Shown here: positions 35,399-47,316 of the stretch, piece after piece
How the letters are laid out: each line of letters begins with the position of its first letter
How positions within the stretch are numbered: the first letter of the stretch is position 1
The notes under the pieces: model-generated
The model's database searches: none
The model's input: only the letters and a program-made list of their open reading frames with translations
Told to the model about the DNA's origin: nothing
Origin: Acanthochlamys bracteata
Taxonomy: Eukaryota > Streptophyta > Magnoliopsida > Pandanales > Velloziaceae
Direction of reading: 5' to 3'
DNA: 64,000 nucleotides
NCBI GenBank assembly: GCA_019914995.1
Contig: CM034139.1
Span: forward strand, 687,001 to 751,000
Translations under genes and position numbers: made by a program

Positions 35399-37670
35399 TG
35401 TTGGAACTCCAAGATTGATTTTGATGATAAATAATAATTAAAAATTATAGTTTATGGATTAGGGTGAACTAATGATTGGAATCAAGTTCTGCAGAAATTC
35501 ATAAAACAGATCTATCTCACACGACATGAGAATCCTCACCACCAAACACCAAATTGCCTAATTGCCGCTATATGGATATCGCGAACGTAGAGAAGAGCAG
35601 AAAACACCAAACAAATAGTTGTCTAATTGCATGGATATCGAATGAGAAGAGCGAGAAAAACAGAGTATCGCTAACATAGATGAACAGAAAACAGAGGACT
35701 CAATAGTTACCGCATTTCACGCTATTTCGCACGCTCATTGTTTTCACGGGATGAGAAGAATCGAAAATCGTGATAATCATTCACTCTTCGTATAATTTCA
35801 AGCATGATGCCGATTCCAATTGAACTTCAACTTTCCATCGAGACAAAAAGCCAACATGCACACTATAAGATTGATGTAATAGCACATCAAATGATGATCA
35901 ATATAAACTTGGAAAAATCGTGGAATGATAGATGAAAATTTAGTGAACAGAGAGCAGAATCGGTCATTGATGAAACAACTTTTCGGATGTAATTCAATCA
36001 AGAATTCGTCATCCATTTGAAGCAAAAATCTTGAGGACTTATTGAGGAACATATCAAATTATAAGTTTATATCAAGAATCATAAAAATCACAACAAGAGA
36101 AGACAAAGAACATAGTGCAAAGCATCATCGAATCATGTCTTGCGATAATGCGAAATGCTTCAACATGCGCAGAATCCGATTTTCCTCCGTAAGAAATCAC
36201 AAATTTAATTACAAGAGAACAAAGACACGGAATGAGGATGCCATGACCACATCACGGCCACCAAGGATCGTCAAGCGGACAGAGAACAAAGATACGGGAC
36301 AAAGAATGCCACAGCCATATAATAACGAATCAATCTATGCTACTACCGAAGGGACGGGAGACAAAGATACGGGATAGAGGATGCAATGCCCACATTACAA
36401 TCACCGTTTGCTATCAAGTATAAGGAACTTCTCTGCTTGACAGACCCATATGTTCAATGCAACGTAAATTTCCCTTGCCTAAAAAAATCACCTCGCACTC
36501 ACAACGGATCAAGGACTTCAAATGTAAGATTCACAAGAGCTAAAATCATCTTCACTTTCACACAAAAGGAAAGCTCAATAATCAAGGAAAGAAAGTAGTC
36601 AAAGTCATTTATCAAGTAAAGCACCAACATGCACCGATTTATTATGGACATGCCGCTTGGCGGCTTTAGCTCACCACCGAGACTCAAATGCAGAAGCTTA
36701 GCTGAATTAAGCTCTCAACCGCTGGCAAGAATTCAAACCTCCTCAACGATTTAATGCCATGAAGACTTTGCACAAACACACCAAGAACCACCGGACAACA
36801 CCATTCCTTCTCCGACGTGTGAAGAACCGAAAGCGCCAACAAAGAACGCTCCTCAACGGCTCCTACACAGAAAGATGTTCTATAAAAAGGAGTCACAAAG
36901 AACGAGAAAACGAGGTGAGAAATAGAGAAAAACATAGAGAGAACATAAAAAAATGCAGAGAGAACCCAAGCAAAAAAAGAGATATACAAGAACTCTACCA
37001 CTTACACAAAAACTCCCACTGCGGGTCACGAACTTGACTACTCCACACAAACAAATCTTGCTGCAAATCATACTCAAGAAATCTCTCAAAGAATCTTCCG
37101 ATCATCTCATCCAATCACCGCTAAACACTCAACATTCATGAGATAGATCCTGCACTCAATACTTGTTTATTTTCTTGTAACTTGTCACCGACCGATGATT
37201 TAAAGGTGGTGGCCGCAGCACCGGTAAAAAAGCTCGGGATAGAGCTTGGTGTAAGCTCTTAGACCTTGTAATAGTGCTAGCAAATCAGCCAGGGAGGACA
37301 AAGCGTGTCGGGAGGTAGGGTAGGGGTTGTCTTGGCGAAGAAAAACCCGTAGAGTATGTGTGCTTACGAAGCACTTCGCTCTAGGTATATTTGTAGCTTA
37401 TTAAAGGTCTAGTGAAGCTTTTTGGCTCTGGTGATAGAGCGACCGTGGATGTAGGCAAAGGGGTTTTGCCGAACCACGTTAAATACCCTAAGCACTACTC
37501 TTTGTTACTTCTGACAGTAAACACACTAACTCTTTTGTCTGCAGGTTACAGCATTGACACAGCCGGCTGTTAGCTCTCTGCCAGTAGGATAACAAACTTA
37601 ACGAAAATTTTTATAGACTAACTCAATTCACCTCTCCCCTCTTGAGTTAATCTTGCAGGAATATCTAATA
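35399..37670 (+). repeat. LTR2 (middle) of the Sirevirus-like block
   Basis: It begins TGTTGGAACTCC and ends ATATCTAATA. In its first 150 bases it shares variants with LTR3 (AAAAATTATAG, TTCATAAAAC, ATCTCACAC, and a second copy of the 75-bp unit). From about offset 400 it mostly shares variants with LTR1 (GATGCCG, TTCGTCATCC, CTGCACTC, CCTAAGCAC, terminal CTAATA), with a few LTR3-like sites such as AAAGGTCTAG. It is therefore chimeric. Nearly all CAG/CTG triplets of LTR1 appear altered by small indels. Confidence 0.9.
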
Positions 37671-37672
37671 AT

Positions 37673-37683
37673 TGGTATCAGAG
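37673..37683 (+). other. primer-binding site, internal unit 2
   Basis: TGGTATCAGAG directly follows LTR2, as in unit 1. Confidence 0.85.
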
Positions 37684-37728
37684 TAGGCCTCCAATTTGAA
37701 GGTTTAACAACCTTGAGGAAAAGATCCT

Positions 37729-38166
37729 ATGGCAAGATCAAACTTCATTGAAAAGGAAGGAAGATCACTTGACTGTCCTTCAATATTTGAGGGGAACAAT
37801 TATAGACATTGGAAGATGAAGATGACTGTATTCTTAAAGGCACAAAATTATTTTTTGTGGAAGATTGTCAAAGAAGGAGATAAAGCCACAACGCAAATTT
37901 CAGAGAATAACAACTTTTCTTCTTTAAATTCTTATGCCTTGGAATTATTGTATCATGCCTTAAATTTTGAACAATTTAATCATATATATTTTTATTCCAC
38001 AGCAAAAGAAGTTTGGCTCAAGTTAGAAAGGATGTATGAAGACAAACTTGAGATTAGCCAAAGCAATGAAAGTAAAATGTCATCAAATGAAAGTGAAGGA
38101 ATACCAAATCATCAAAAAGAAAATAACATTCGGTTGACTGCCATCCACGAACATCAAATGAGGTAA
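37729..38166 (+). pseudogene. Sirevirus-like Gag N-terminal frame, unit 2
   Basis: This 145-codon frame is identical to unit 1 except for Asp to Asn near its end. It contains FEGNNYRHWKMKMTVF and EVWLKLERMYED, the Copia Gag N-terminal domain. It stops at TAA 38164-38166, after IHEHQMR, exactly as in unit 1, so the break predates the doubling of the unit. The next frame overlaps it by roughly 40 bases in the -1 direction. Confidence 0.8.
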
Positions 38167-38201
38167 ATATTCCTACTTCTAAAGGAGATGATAATATTAT
38201 T

Positions 38202-39407
38202 TTGGTAACAAGAAAATGCAGGCATATCTTGAGAAAGAACCAAAGGAGAAGAAGTAAGAACCGGCCTCAGAAGCCCATATGCAGTAACAAAAATTCTTTC
38301 TCATCCAGAAAGAGTAAAACTGAAGCTATACATCAAAAGGATATGGAACTATGTCTAATGGCCAATAATGAACAATTTAGTGAGGTAAGCTCATCTGAAT
38401 TTTATGACTCAAATGAAGATTTGCAAGAAATTTTTGATCAACTATATGCTAAATACATGCATGTGAAACGCATGAATAAAAGTATGAAAAACTGCATGCG
38501 TGAATACAAAGAAAAGAACGATTTGTTGACTAAGCAAGTACTCACTTTTAATGATGCTCTTGATGGTGCTTTGTCTACTAACCAAATAAGTGCAGAAATA
38601 CATGCGTTACGTGCTGAAAATAGGAAACTCATTGAGACAAATGAGAAACTTTGTACCAAGTTGAATGACTATACTACTGGTAAGTACCTAAGCAGCTCTG
38701 ACATTGATAACTCCTCCACTTGTGTGAATCTAAATGAAAAAATCAAAAAGTTAGATGTAAATAATGCCAAGTTACATACGGAATGTAATAATCTGAAAGA
38801 AGAACTTGTCCAAGTCAAAGTAATAAACAAATCACATGCTACTGAATGCTTAGTACTGAGAAATGAGGTAAAAGAGTTGACTGCCAAGAACAGTGACCTT
38901 CAAGTTTCTCTAGCAAAATTTGTTAAAGATAAAAACAGGTTGGATGCAATGCTTGGTGCACAGAATGGTGCATTCAGAAGGAAAGATATTGAGTTCATGC
39001 CAACTACTGAGAATCTTACTGTGAACCAAATCAATGACAAACAAAACTTAAAAACTACAAGTGTTGGATTCTGCAGTAAGTACAAAACTGACAAGGTACA
39101 CTCTTCTACTCCTTTTATGAAGTGTTTCTATTGTGGTAGAAAGGGTCACAAAGTAAGCTCTTGTTGGTTTAAAAATAATGAAAATAAAGTAAAGGTAATG
39201 TGGATTTCCAAGACCAATCATCTTCCGAAAGAGGTAGGTGAAAATCCCTTTAGATCAAGTACTAGATTCATTACTACTAAACAATCTATTATTTTGCAAG
39301 ATGATCCATCCACCTTCCATGTTGCTAGCAATGATGAATATGTGACTCGTTATTCCAAATTCAAGAAAAATCAAGATATGAATAAAAAGATATGGATACC
39401 AAAATAA
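38202..39407 (+). CDS. Sirevirus-like Gag C-terminal frame with coiled coil and zinc knuckle
   Basis: This 401-codon open frame is the longest in the block. Residues 1-50 are basic and may be out of the original frame. From LMANNEQFSE onward it reads like a Sirevirus Gag: an acidic Ser/Glu stretch, about 170 residues of heptad-like Leu/Lys/Glu/Asn sequence that looks like a coiled coil (ENRKLIETNEKL, KIKKLDVNNAKL, RNEVKELTAKNSDL), then MLGAQNGAFRRKD. The zinc knuckle CFYCGRKGHKVSSC follows near 39121, and the frame ends KKIWIPK. The coiled coil could mediate particle assembly. No start codon at 38202 is obvious and the frame probably belongs to the preceding one. Confidence 0.7.
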   Translation: MVTRKCRHILRKNQRRRSKNRPQKPICSNKNSFSSRKSKTEAIHQKDMELCLMANNEQFSEVSSSEFYDSNEDLQEIFDQLYAKYMHVKRMNKSMKNCMREYKEKNDLLTKQVLTFNDALDGALSTNQISAEIHALRAENRKLIETNEKLCTKLNDYTTGKYLSSSDIDNSSTCVNLNEKIKKLDVNNAKLHTECNNLKEELVQVKVINKSHATECLVLRNEVKELTAKNSDLQVSLAKFVKDKNRLDAMLGAQNGAFRRKDIEFMPTTENLTVNQINDKQNLKTTSVGFCSKYKTDKVHSSTPFMKCFYCGRKGHKVSSCWFKNNENKVKVMWISKTNHLPKEVGENPFRSSTRFITTKQSIILQDDPSTFHVASNDEYVTRYSKFKKNQDMNKKIWIPK

Positions 39408-42400
39408 ACTCTCAAAATTGCCAACACTTTAGAACCCAAAGAAATTTGGGTGTTAAAGAGATAAGTTCTTGTTGCAAAAATCAGAGTGAAGGTTAGTAAT
39501 CCAATCTTTAATGATTTTAATGATTTATAGCATTTCAATTCAAATGAAACTCATTGTTGCATTCATGTTGAAATTTTGGTTGAAGCTTTGTCACATGTTA
39601 TTTTATTTGAATGATATCTTGCATCTGACAATTGTTTGAAAAATATGCTTGCACTTTTCTAAAATTAGGTTAAACTTTTTTAACGTAAAAATATTTAAGT
39701 TGTGGCACACGAATAAATCATGAATAAATTTATTGAATGATTGATGAATGATGTTTCATAACTAACATTGATTTATTAAGTTATTTTTAAACCAAAAAAT
39801 TCTGAACATCTGATGTAAAGACAATTTCATAAAATGAGTTCAATCACTGTGAAACTAATTGCAAACCATCTGTATATTGAAATGGTAAGAATCAACGCTT
39901 TTAAAAAATTCTATTTTGATGAATATTAATGTGAGTCTATATGAAGTTTTCAGAATTTTTGGACAAGATATATGCTACTAACTATTGCAGGAGAAATATG
40001 AACAAAAGAAAGTAAAACACATGACAGAATCTACTGTAAGGATGTATAAAATATTAAAATTTACAAGTTTTCAAAATTGGTCTATTGCTTCAAAATGGTA
40101 AAAAGATTATTAATGAGATTGAATCTGAACAAGAAGCACTTCACTATAAGAAGAAAGGTAACACATACATATTATGTTGATGATTTTCTGTCTAGTTGAA
40201 AGCCGCTAGAAAAAATAGATAGATGTTGTGTAGAGATTTGGATACTACATTGCAAAAATTTTCTCTACTCTTCAAAAAACTGAATTTAATCAAAGATCAA
40301 TGCAAAGTGAAGATCAAACCTGAAAATCTTTACAGATGCCTTCATGAGAGTTAAATTACTAAGTTGTTACTTATTCCAACAAGTGCACATGAACCTACTT
40401 GATCCACATAGAGTTGTAAGATTGAAAAGTAAACATTTTCACCTTGTAATGATCAATGATTGCTATAATTTTATTCATTTTTTCTTCTTACTAACAAAAA
40501 TGATGCACTGAAAGTATTTTCAAATCCTTGCCAAAAGAGTAAGTTTAATGTAATATGATATAGATAACTTATTTGATCATTCACATTACCTAGAGGATAT
40601 ATATTTTTAAGAACTTTGACTGTTGAGGAATTCATTCATGCTATACTTGATGAGACTAATAGTAGGCCGAGAAAAGGATTCAGCTATTCTGCAGATTCGT
40701 CAAGGACAATAAAGAAATGTCCATTACAGCAGAAAAATAGCCAGCTGCAATCTAAACAGAGGACGAGCAACTTTCTGTTGAAATTTTCAAAATGCAAGGA
40801 GACTCTCCAAACTGCATCGTTTATATTCAAACATGAGTACAGTGATTTTCACAAGAAGCCATCGATAGGTAAATCATATAAAAAGATAAAAATCATATTT
40901 CAATCAAGAGGTAAGTATATCTTCTTTATATTAATTTTGATATTTGTTAAGATCTCATGGCTCTTTATCCTTGATACATAACTGCTCTTAAATAGTGAAT
41001 GATTTTTTTTCAAATATTAAACGATTGCATCATGTTTTTGCAAAAATGTTTTCAAGTGATTTGTCATATGGAGCCTCAATGAGATTTACCAATCTTTGTT
41101 TATTGCCACTTTATAATCAAACTATTGACCATCCTTAAACAAACTTATTTAAAGCTAAACTCTTCTTCTTGGTTAAGTTGAAATTGAATGAATTTTTTAG
41201 AGATGAAATTGCTTGGGTGATCCATATTTTTTTTGGCTTATGCAAACCGAACTATCATGCTAAAAGAAAATTCTTCAAATGAGATGAGATTTAATAGTGA
41301 TTCATCTAAATCCCTCAAAGAAATATCTAAGCCAAACTATCTTGAGTCAAACTCTTTGGATTCCACTCTACTCCATTAAAAGTTCAGTAACTAATCATGT
41401 TGAGACATATTTGCTTGTATTTCTAAGAGTCTAAATGTTTTGTGAAATTATGATACACCTTAATGAAGCTTTCAATTGTTAAACAAAATCTGCTGAGTTT
41501 TCTTTGAAAGTATTATCTATAATGATAAGAATTGTTAATAATTCTTGCTTTGAGATTTTGATTCATTAACGCATTATGTTTTATTTGCTATATAACTCAA
41601 CATGTGAAGCTAAATCTTATGATATCATCTCCGGTTTGGATGTGTTATTCGATATTTTAATTCAATTCTATATTGATAATGTCATCTAAAGATAATGCCA
41701 AAATCTTCTGAATTCTTTGAAGCTCTGACATCTCCCATGAGGAAAGAGTCTTTAAAACTATTTTGCAGGATGTTTTCATAAGCTAAAGGGAATAAAATTA
41801 AATGTAATCAGCAAAGGGAAGAAAGAGTACATAGCAAAAGGAGAGATATTCACCATGCTGTCAAAATTATTCAGAATACTCTGTGAACAAGAAAGAAATA
41901 AGTTATTAAAAGACAAGGCAAGCAAAACTTTGCATGAGTAAGTTAAGAAACGAGTATGAATACATTGTAAGCTATCAAAAGGTATGGGTAACTCACTTCT
42001 TTTAACTTAGTATTCATTTTTCATCAAAATTATTTACTAATAATCAATACTGAAATTCTGCTGATTATGCAAATGATATTGAAAATTGATTTTGATAAAA
42101 ATACCTATGCAAATGAATGATTTTTCATGAGGAGAATGCTGTCTATCAAATGATAAATCACTAAGCAAGCACATCAAGAAGAAAAGCCTTCGAATCAAAG
42201 TGAAAGAAGAAAAGCATGTTTTATAAATGATATATTCTTTTAGATTCTTTTAGAATTAGTGAATTTTATTGCAAGATCTACAATATATAGGCTAAATGGA
42301 AATTATGCGATTACAACATTAGTTGATGAATGTCATACATTAACTGCTTATGAGAAAACTTTGAAAGCTAATGTCCTTTGGGCGTAGAAAAGTTATTTAT

Positions 42401-43073
42401 CAATGCAGGAACAAAATAGTTGAGAAAAGCCAATAAGAAAGTGAAGCATGCTACTCAAGTCAACTACTTTACTGAAAAACTTCTATATTGAAAGAAGAAA
42501 AGTTGATAAGTGCTTCAACTACAAAAGAAAAGAATATGGTCTTTATAGCAGAGGCACTTACTAAGGGGGAGAAAACATATAGTTATGACAATATGAATTA
42601 TGATTTATAGAAAAATATTATCCTTGTGAACTAACAAATTTTGTGCAGGATATATGATGCAATACAAGACAGACATGCATCGGTCTTTCTACTAGTAATA
42701 AAATGTCATTCTTTGCAAGAAAAAGATTGCTGAAATCAATTTGCACAATTTAGTAGAAGAACATGCATTAGTGCAACCAAAAGAACCAAGACAAACAAAT
42801 GCATTACCTCATACAAGGATCAACGATAAAAGAAGAAAAGGCTGCTATTTATAGGTACTACCATTTTAGTGTATTGGATACCCTCCTTCTAACTTTTTTT
42901 GTGATGACAAAAAAGGGGAGAAATAGAAGAATTATCATGCGCAGGTCAGGTGATTTATTATGTTTACAATATCAAATGAGTATTTCATTGAGGGGGAGTT
43001 ATTACATTGTGCTTAATTAGAATCATAAACCAATAATTTTTAATTGTTTTGTCATCATCAAAAAGGGGGAGAT
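39408..43073 (+). other. internal unit 2, non-coding part with pol relics
   Basis: This is the counterpart of 31796-35398. Integrase relics: 40383-40502 (HMNLLDPHRVV and VMINDCYNF, with Asn in place of both expected Asp) and 40616-40700 (TVEEFIHAILDETNSRP). No RT or RNase H was seen. The multiple polypurine tracts recur at about 42908, 42991 and 43060-43072 before LTR3. Confidence 0.65.
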
Positions 43074-45343
43074 TGTTGGAACTCCAAGATTGATTTTGAT
43101 GATAACAATAATTAAAAATTATAGTTTATGGATTAGGGTGAACTAATGATTGGAATCAAGTTCTGCAGAAATTCATAAAACAGATCTATCTCACACGGAG
43201 CGAGAATCCTCACCACCAAACGCACCAAATTGTCTAATTGCCGCTACATGGATATCGCGAACAGAGAAGAGCAGAGAATCCCTCAGCCACCAAACAGCTA
43301 GTTGTCTAATTGCTGCTACATGGATATCGCGAACAGAGAAGAGCAGAAAAACAGAGTATCGCCAACATAGATGAACAGAAAACAGAGGACTCAATAGCCG
43401 GTTACTTGCCGCTATTTCGGCTGGCCGCTTCATTGGGATGAGAAGAATCGAAAATCGTGATAATCATTCACTCTTCGTATAATTTCAAGCATGATACCGA
43501 TTCCAATTGAACTTCAACTTTCCATCGAGACAAACCAACATGCACACTATAAGATTGATGAATAGCACATCAAATGATGATCAATATAAACTTGGAAAAA
43601 TCGTGGAATGATAGATGAAAATTCAAAGAACAGAGAGCGAGAATCGGTCATTGATGAAACAACTTTTCAGATGTAATTCAATCAAGAATTCGCCATCCAT
43701 TTGAAGCAAAAATCTTGAGGACTTATTGAGGAACATATCAGCTATAAGTTTATATCAAGAATCATAAAAAATCACAACAAGAGAAGACAAAGAACATAGT
43801 GCAAAGCATCATCGTAATCATGTCTTCATTGATAATGCGAAATGCTTCAACATGCAGAATCCGATTTTCCTCCGTAAGAAATCACGAATTTAATTACAAG
43901 AGAACAAAGACACGGACAGAGGATGCCACGACCACATCACATCACGGTGGCCAAGGATCGTCAAGGGGACAGAGTGCAAAGATACGGGACAAAGGATGCC
44001 ACAAATGATATAATGAAATCATCATGCTACTACCAAGTGGGACAGAGGACAAAGATACGGGATAGAGGATGCAATAGCCACATTACGATCAATTTGTTTT
44101 GCTATCAAGTATAAGGAGACTTCTGCTTTGACAGACCCATATGTTCAATGGGGCAACGAAATTTCCCTTGCCTCTAAAAATCACTGCACTCACAACGGAC
44201 TGAAGGACTTCAAACAGAAGATTCACAAGAGCTAAAATCATCTTCACTTTCACACAAAAGGAAAGCTCAATAATCAAGGAAAGAAAGTAGTCAAAGTCAT
44301 TTATCAAGTAAAGCAGTCAACATGCACTGCATTTATTATGGACATGCCGTTGGCAGCTTAGCTCACCGAGACTCAAACAGAAGCTTAGCTGAATTAAGCT
44401 CTCAACCGTTGGCAGCAAATTCAAACCTCCTCAACGCATTTAATGCCATGAAGACTTTGCACAAACACAGCTGAAGAACCACTGGACAACACCATTCCTT
44501 CTCTGACGTGAAGAACCGAGCGCCAACAGCAACGTTCCTCAACGGCTCCTACACAGGAAAGATGTTCTATAAAAAGGAGTCACAGCAACGAGAAAACGAG
44601 GTGAGAAATAGAGAAAAATATGGAGAGAACATAAAGAAAACAGAAGTAGAGAGAACCCAAGCAAAAAAACAGATATACAAGAACTCTACCACTTACACAA
44701 AAACTTCAACCACGGTCACGAACTTGACTACTCCACACAAACAAATCTTGCTGCAAATCATATCAAGAAATCTCTCAAGAATCTCTCCGATCATCTCATC
44801 CAATCACCGCTAAACACTCAACATTCATGAGATAGATCCTGCGCTCAATACTTGTTTATTTTCTTGTAACTTGTCACCGATGATTTAAAGGTGGTCTTTG
44901 CAGTACCGGTAAAAGCTCGAAGATAGAGCTTGGTGTAAGCTCTTAGACCTTGTAATAGTGCTAGCAAATCAGCCAGGGGGACAAAGCGTGTCCAGAGGTT
45001 GGTAGGGGTTGTCTTGGCGAAGAAACCCGGAGAGTATGTGTGTCACGAAGCACTTCGCTCTAGGTATATTTGTAGCTTATTAAAGGTCTAGTGAAGCTTT
45101 GGCTCTGTGATAGAGCGACCGTGGATGTAGGCAAAGGGGTTTTGTCGAACCACGTTAAATACCCTGAGCACTACTCTTTGTTACTTCACAAGAAACACAC
45201 TAACTCTTCTCAGATGCAGGAGTTACAAAGACACACACCGGGTGTTAGCTTCACAAGAGGGATAACAAACTTAACGAAAATTTTTATAGACTAATTCAAT
45301 TCACCCCTCCCCTCTTGAGTTAATCTTGCAGGAATATCTAACA
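43074..45343 (+). repeat. LTR3 (right) of the Sirevirus-like block
   Basis: It begins TGTTGGAACTCC and ends ATATCTAACA, directly followed by the CACTG duplication. The 75-bp unit is present twice (about 43200-43275 and 43276-43350). Some stretches (around 44310-44410) match LTR1 exactly while others show the CAG/CTG-centred changes also seen in LTR2. Confidence 0.9.
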
Positions 45344-45348
45344 CACTG

Positions 45349-46065
45349 GATAGTAATGAAATTCCGTGGTCATGAGATCGTATGGTGGAGGCCTAAAATT
45401 GGCTTAAATAGATCCAAACCTGTGCAGAAGTTACTGGAGCTCTGGTGGAAGCTCCTCTTGCTGTTTAGTAAGAGGTGAAATAGCCAACAACCTTAGAGAA
45501 CATAGTAGGTGCCCTGGGTGAAGGCTTGTCAGCTGCGATACTCCCCCTTCTCTAATACCTTATAGAATGAACTCCCTGCCATTTATAGAAAATCTCATAT
45601 CAGAACGACGCCAATTACAAATGACGTCTCTTAAACTTTCTAGCCATTATTCCAAGCACAAGATCTATACCTCCTAGAGGAAAAGGATATGCATCAACGA
45701 CCACTTTAGCCCCTTGTATTTTCGGCAGCATCTTCTTATAAATTATTTCAATAGATTGAGGCGGTCTGTGGGCTAGCTCCACATTAAGCGTACTATTGTA
45801 GAGAACAGTAGTAAATGTTTAGGTAAATGGTCCGATATGAAGTTATGAGTGCTTCCGAATCAATGAGAATGAAAACACCTTGTCGCTTATTTTTGCCTAC
45901 CACTTGAATGGTTTGAGGGCCGACAAAACCGTGCATGGCACTCAGCGATAATGTTGCATCCTCAGACAAGTGCTCGTTCGTTCTCCCTTCACTAATTCCC
46001 TCTTCACCATCATCAGAATCATAACCAGTAAGGGAGTATAACTTGGCAGTGCATTTGTGCCCCAT
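45349..46065 (-). pseudogene. gypsy protease region, decayed
   Basis: On the minus strand the frame 46065-45793 contains QTIQVVGKNKRQGVFILIDS, the usual lead-in to the gypsy aspartic protease. The active-site D-S-G reads D-S-E and the frame is soon lost. The upstream CTAKLYSLTG phrase follows the Gag zinc-knuckle region in related elements. The segment ends at the CACTG insertion site. Confidence 0.7.
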
Positions 46066-47167
46066 CTTATAGCGAGCTTCACAATAAAAGCAAAGACCTT
46101 TAGCTCGTCTTGCATTAATTTTTGTAGAGGAAACTCGAGATCGTTAGGTTCTAGTAGGGTTTGAAGATGGTAGTGAGCAATTGCTTTGCCCTGTAGATGA
46201 TCTAGTGAATGTTGTAATTGAAGTGGGTTGGTGCTGAATGAAAGCGTGTAAAGCGTGCTGAGTGAGTATCAGTAGATTGCTTGAGCTCGAATAGTCTGGC
46301 CAGTATATAGGCATCTTGCAAGGATGTTGGTTGCCTTGCCATTACCACTACCATGGTATGCGTAATCCTTTCTCGCAAATTCTCAAAACTAGCTTGGTAT
46401 TCGCTTAGTGTGCCCACCTGTCTAAGTCGATGTAGTGTATAACTTGCAATACCGAAAGTGTTTGAGCTAAATCGCCAAACGATAGCAGTAGATAACTCGT
46501 CCTATGAATATTGTGGTTGATCTTTTTCAAAATTATGGTACCAATGATTGGCATCGCCTTGGAAATACATTGAGGATATGGCTATGCGATCCTAATCTGC
46601 TGTCTTGTAATACCTCAAATAGCGTCCTGCTGAGTATAGCCACTATTGTGGCTCCTTACTATTGAATATTGGAAATTTATGCCAATCTCTAAGAATCGGC
46701 GTGTATTGATCTACAAGGGCATGTATTCTAGTGGATCCACTTGTTGAAATTTGATGAGCTCTGTTGGATGTGTTCAGATAAGGGTTGGGTGTTGGATAAA
46801 GTTGGTGAGTAGTGTTCTAGTATGCATTAGATGGAACAGTGCAGCTTCCCAGCAATGATTCTTGGTGCTTAGCATTCTCAGGTGTGAATCGGCTGTTTGG
46901 TGGAGGAAGCAAGGGATTAAGGGCTGTGTTTGGGAAATTTTGTATTAAGAGGACTATTAAGATGTATGATTGATATTGGGTCTCTATAGGTTGATCAACA
47001 GTAAGTTTTACAAGAGGTGTAGATGTGGGAACCCGTGCTTCTGTTCGGCACCGATTTTGTCGTGACGCACTCTGTTTTTTATGCAACTCTATGAAATCCG
47101 TTGCCATACGGGCAAGCTGAGTGGAAAGATTGAACGCAAGATGTTCAAATCTGTGATAGTCATCCAT
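46066..47167 (-). pseudogene. gypsy Gag, decayed
   Basis: It starts at ATG 47167 (MDDYHRFEHLAFNLSTQLAR). A second piece at 46417-46202 (GTLSEYQASFENLRERI and DAYILARLFELKQ) matches the C-terminal half of plant gypsy Gag. Several frameshifts and stops separate the pieces, and the middle capsid region (46418-46816) is readable only in fragments. Confidence 0.7.
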
Positions 47168-47316
47168 TTCCGTAGGACGGTTAGATTAGATTTTAAGTGG
47201 GGGCGGTGGTATCTTGAGAAAGACCCCAGCTTGTGATTGTGATGAGCATGGTGATTTAAAGGACAACGGCGAAACGGAAGTCGGATGTTCCATTAATCAC
47301 TGGCTCTAGTACCAAA

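Larger units (their letters stand above)
27793..45343 (+). mobile_element. three-LTR Sirevirus-like Copia block (LTR-internal-LTR-internal-LTR)
   Basis: This 17551-bp insertion is flanked by CACTG on both sides (27788-27792 and 45344-45348). LTRs are 27793-30006, 35399-37670 and 43074-45343 (about 2.2-2.3 kb each). Internal regions are 30007-35398 and 37671-43073, nearly identical. Each internal region has a PBS TGGTATCAGAG, a split Gag with coiled coil and zinc knuckle, degenerate integrase traces, and polypurine-like tracts before the next LTR. No intact protease, RT or RNase H is present, so movement would need enzymes from a related element. The Gag style and repeated polypurine tracts point to the Sirevirus (SIRE/Maximus) lineage. 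The single outer target duplication means one insertion event, later expanded. Confidence 0.88.

Noticed and set aside
31796-43073. An extra env-like gene in the long internal regions
   Set aside because: Some Sireviruses carry one, but no frame longer than about 120 codons with membrane segments is conserved between the two units after Gag.
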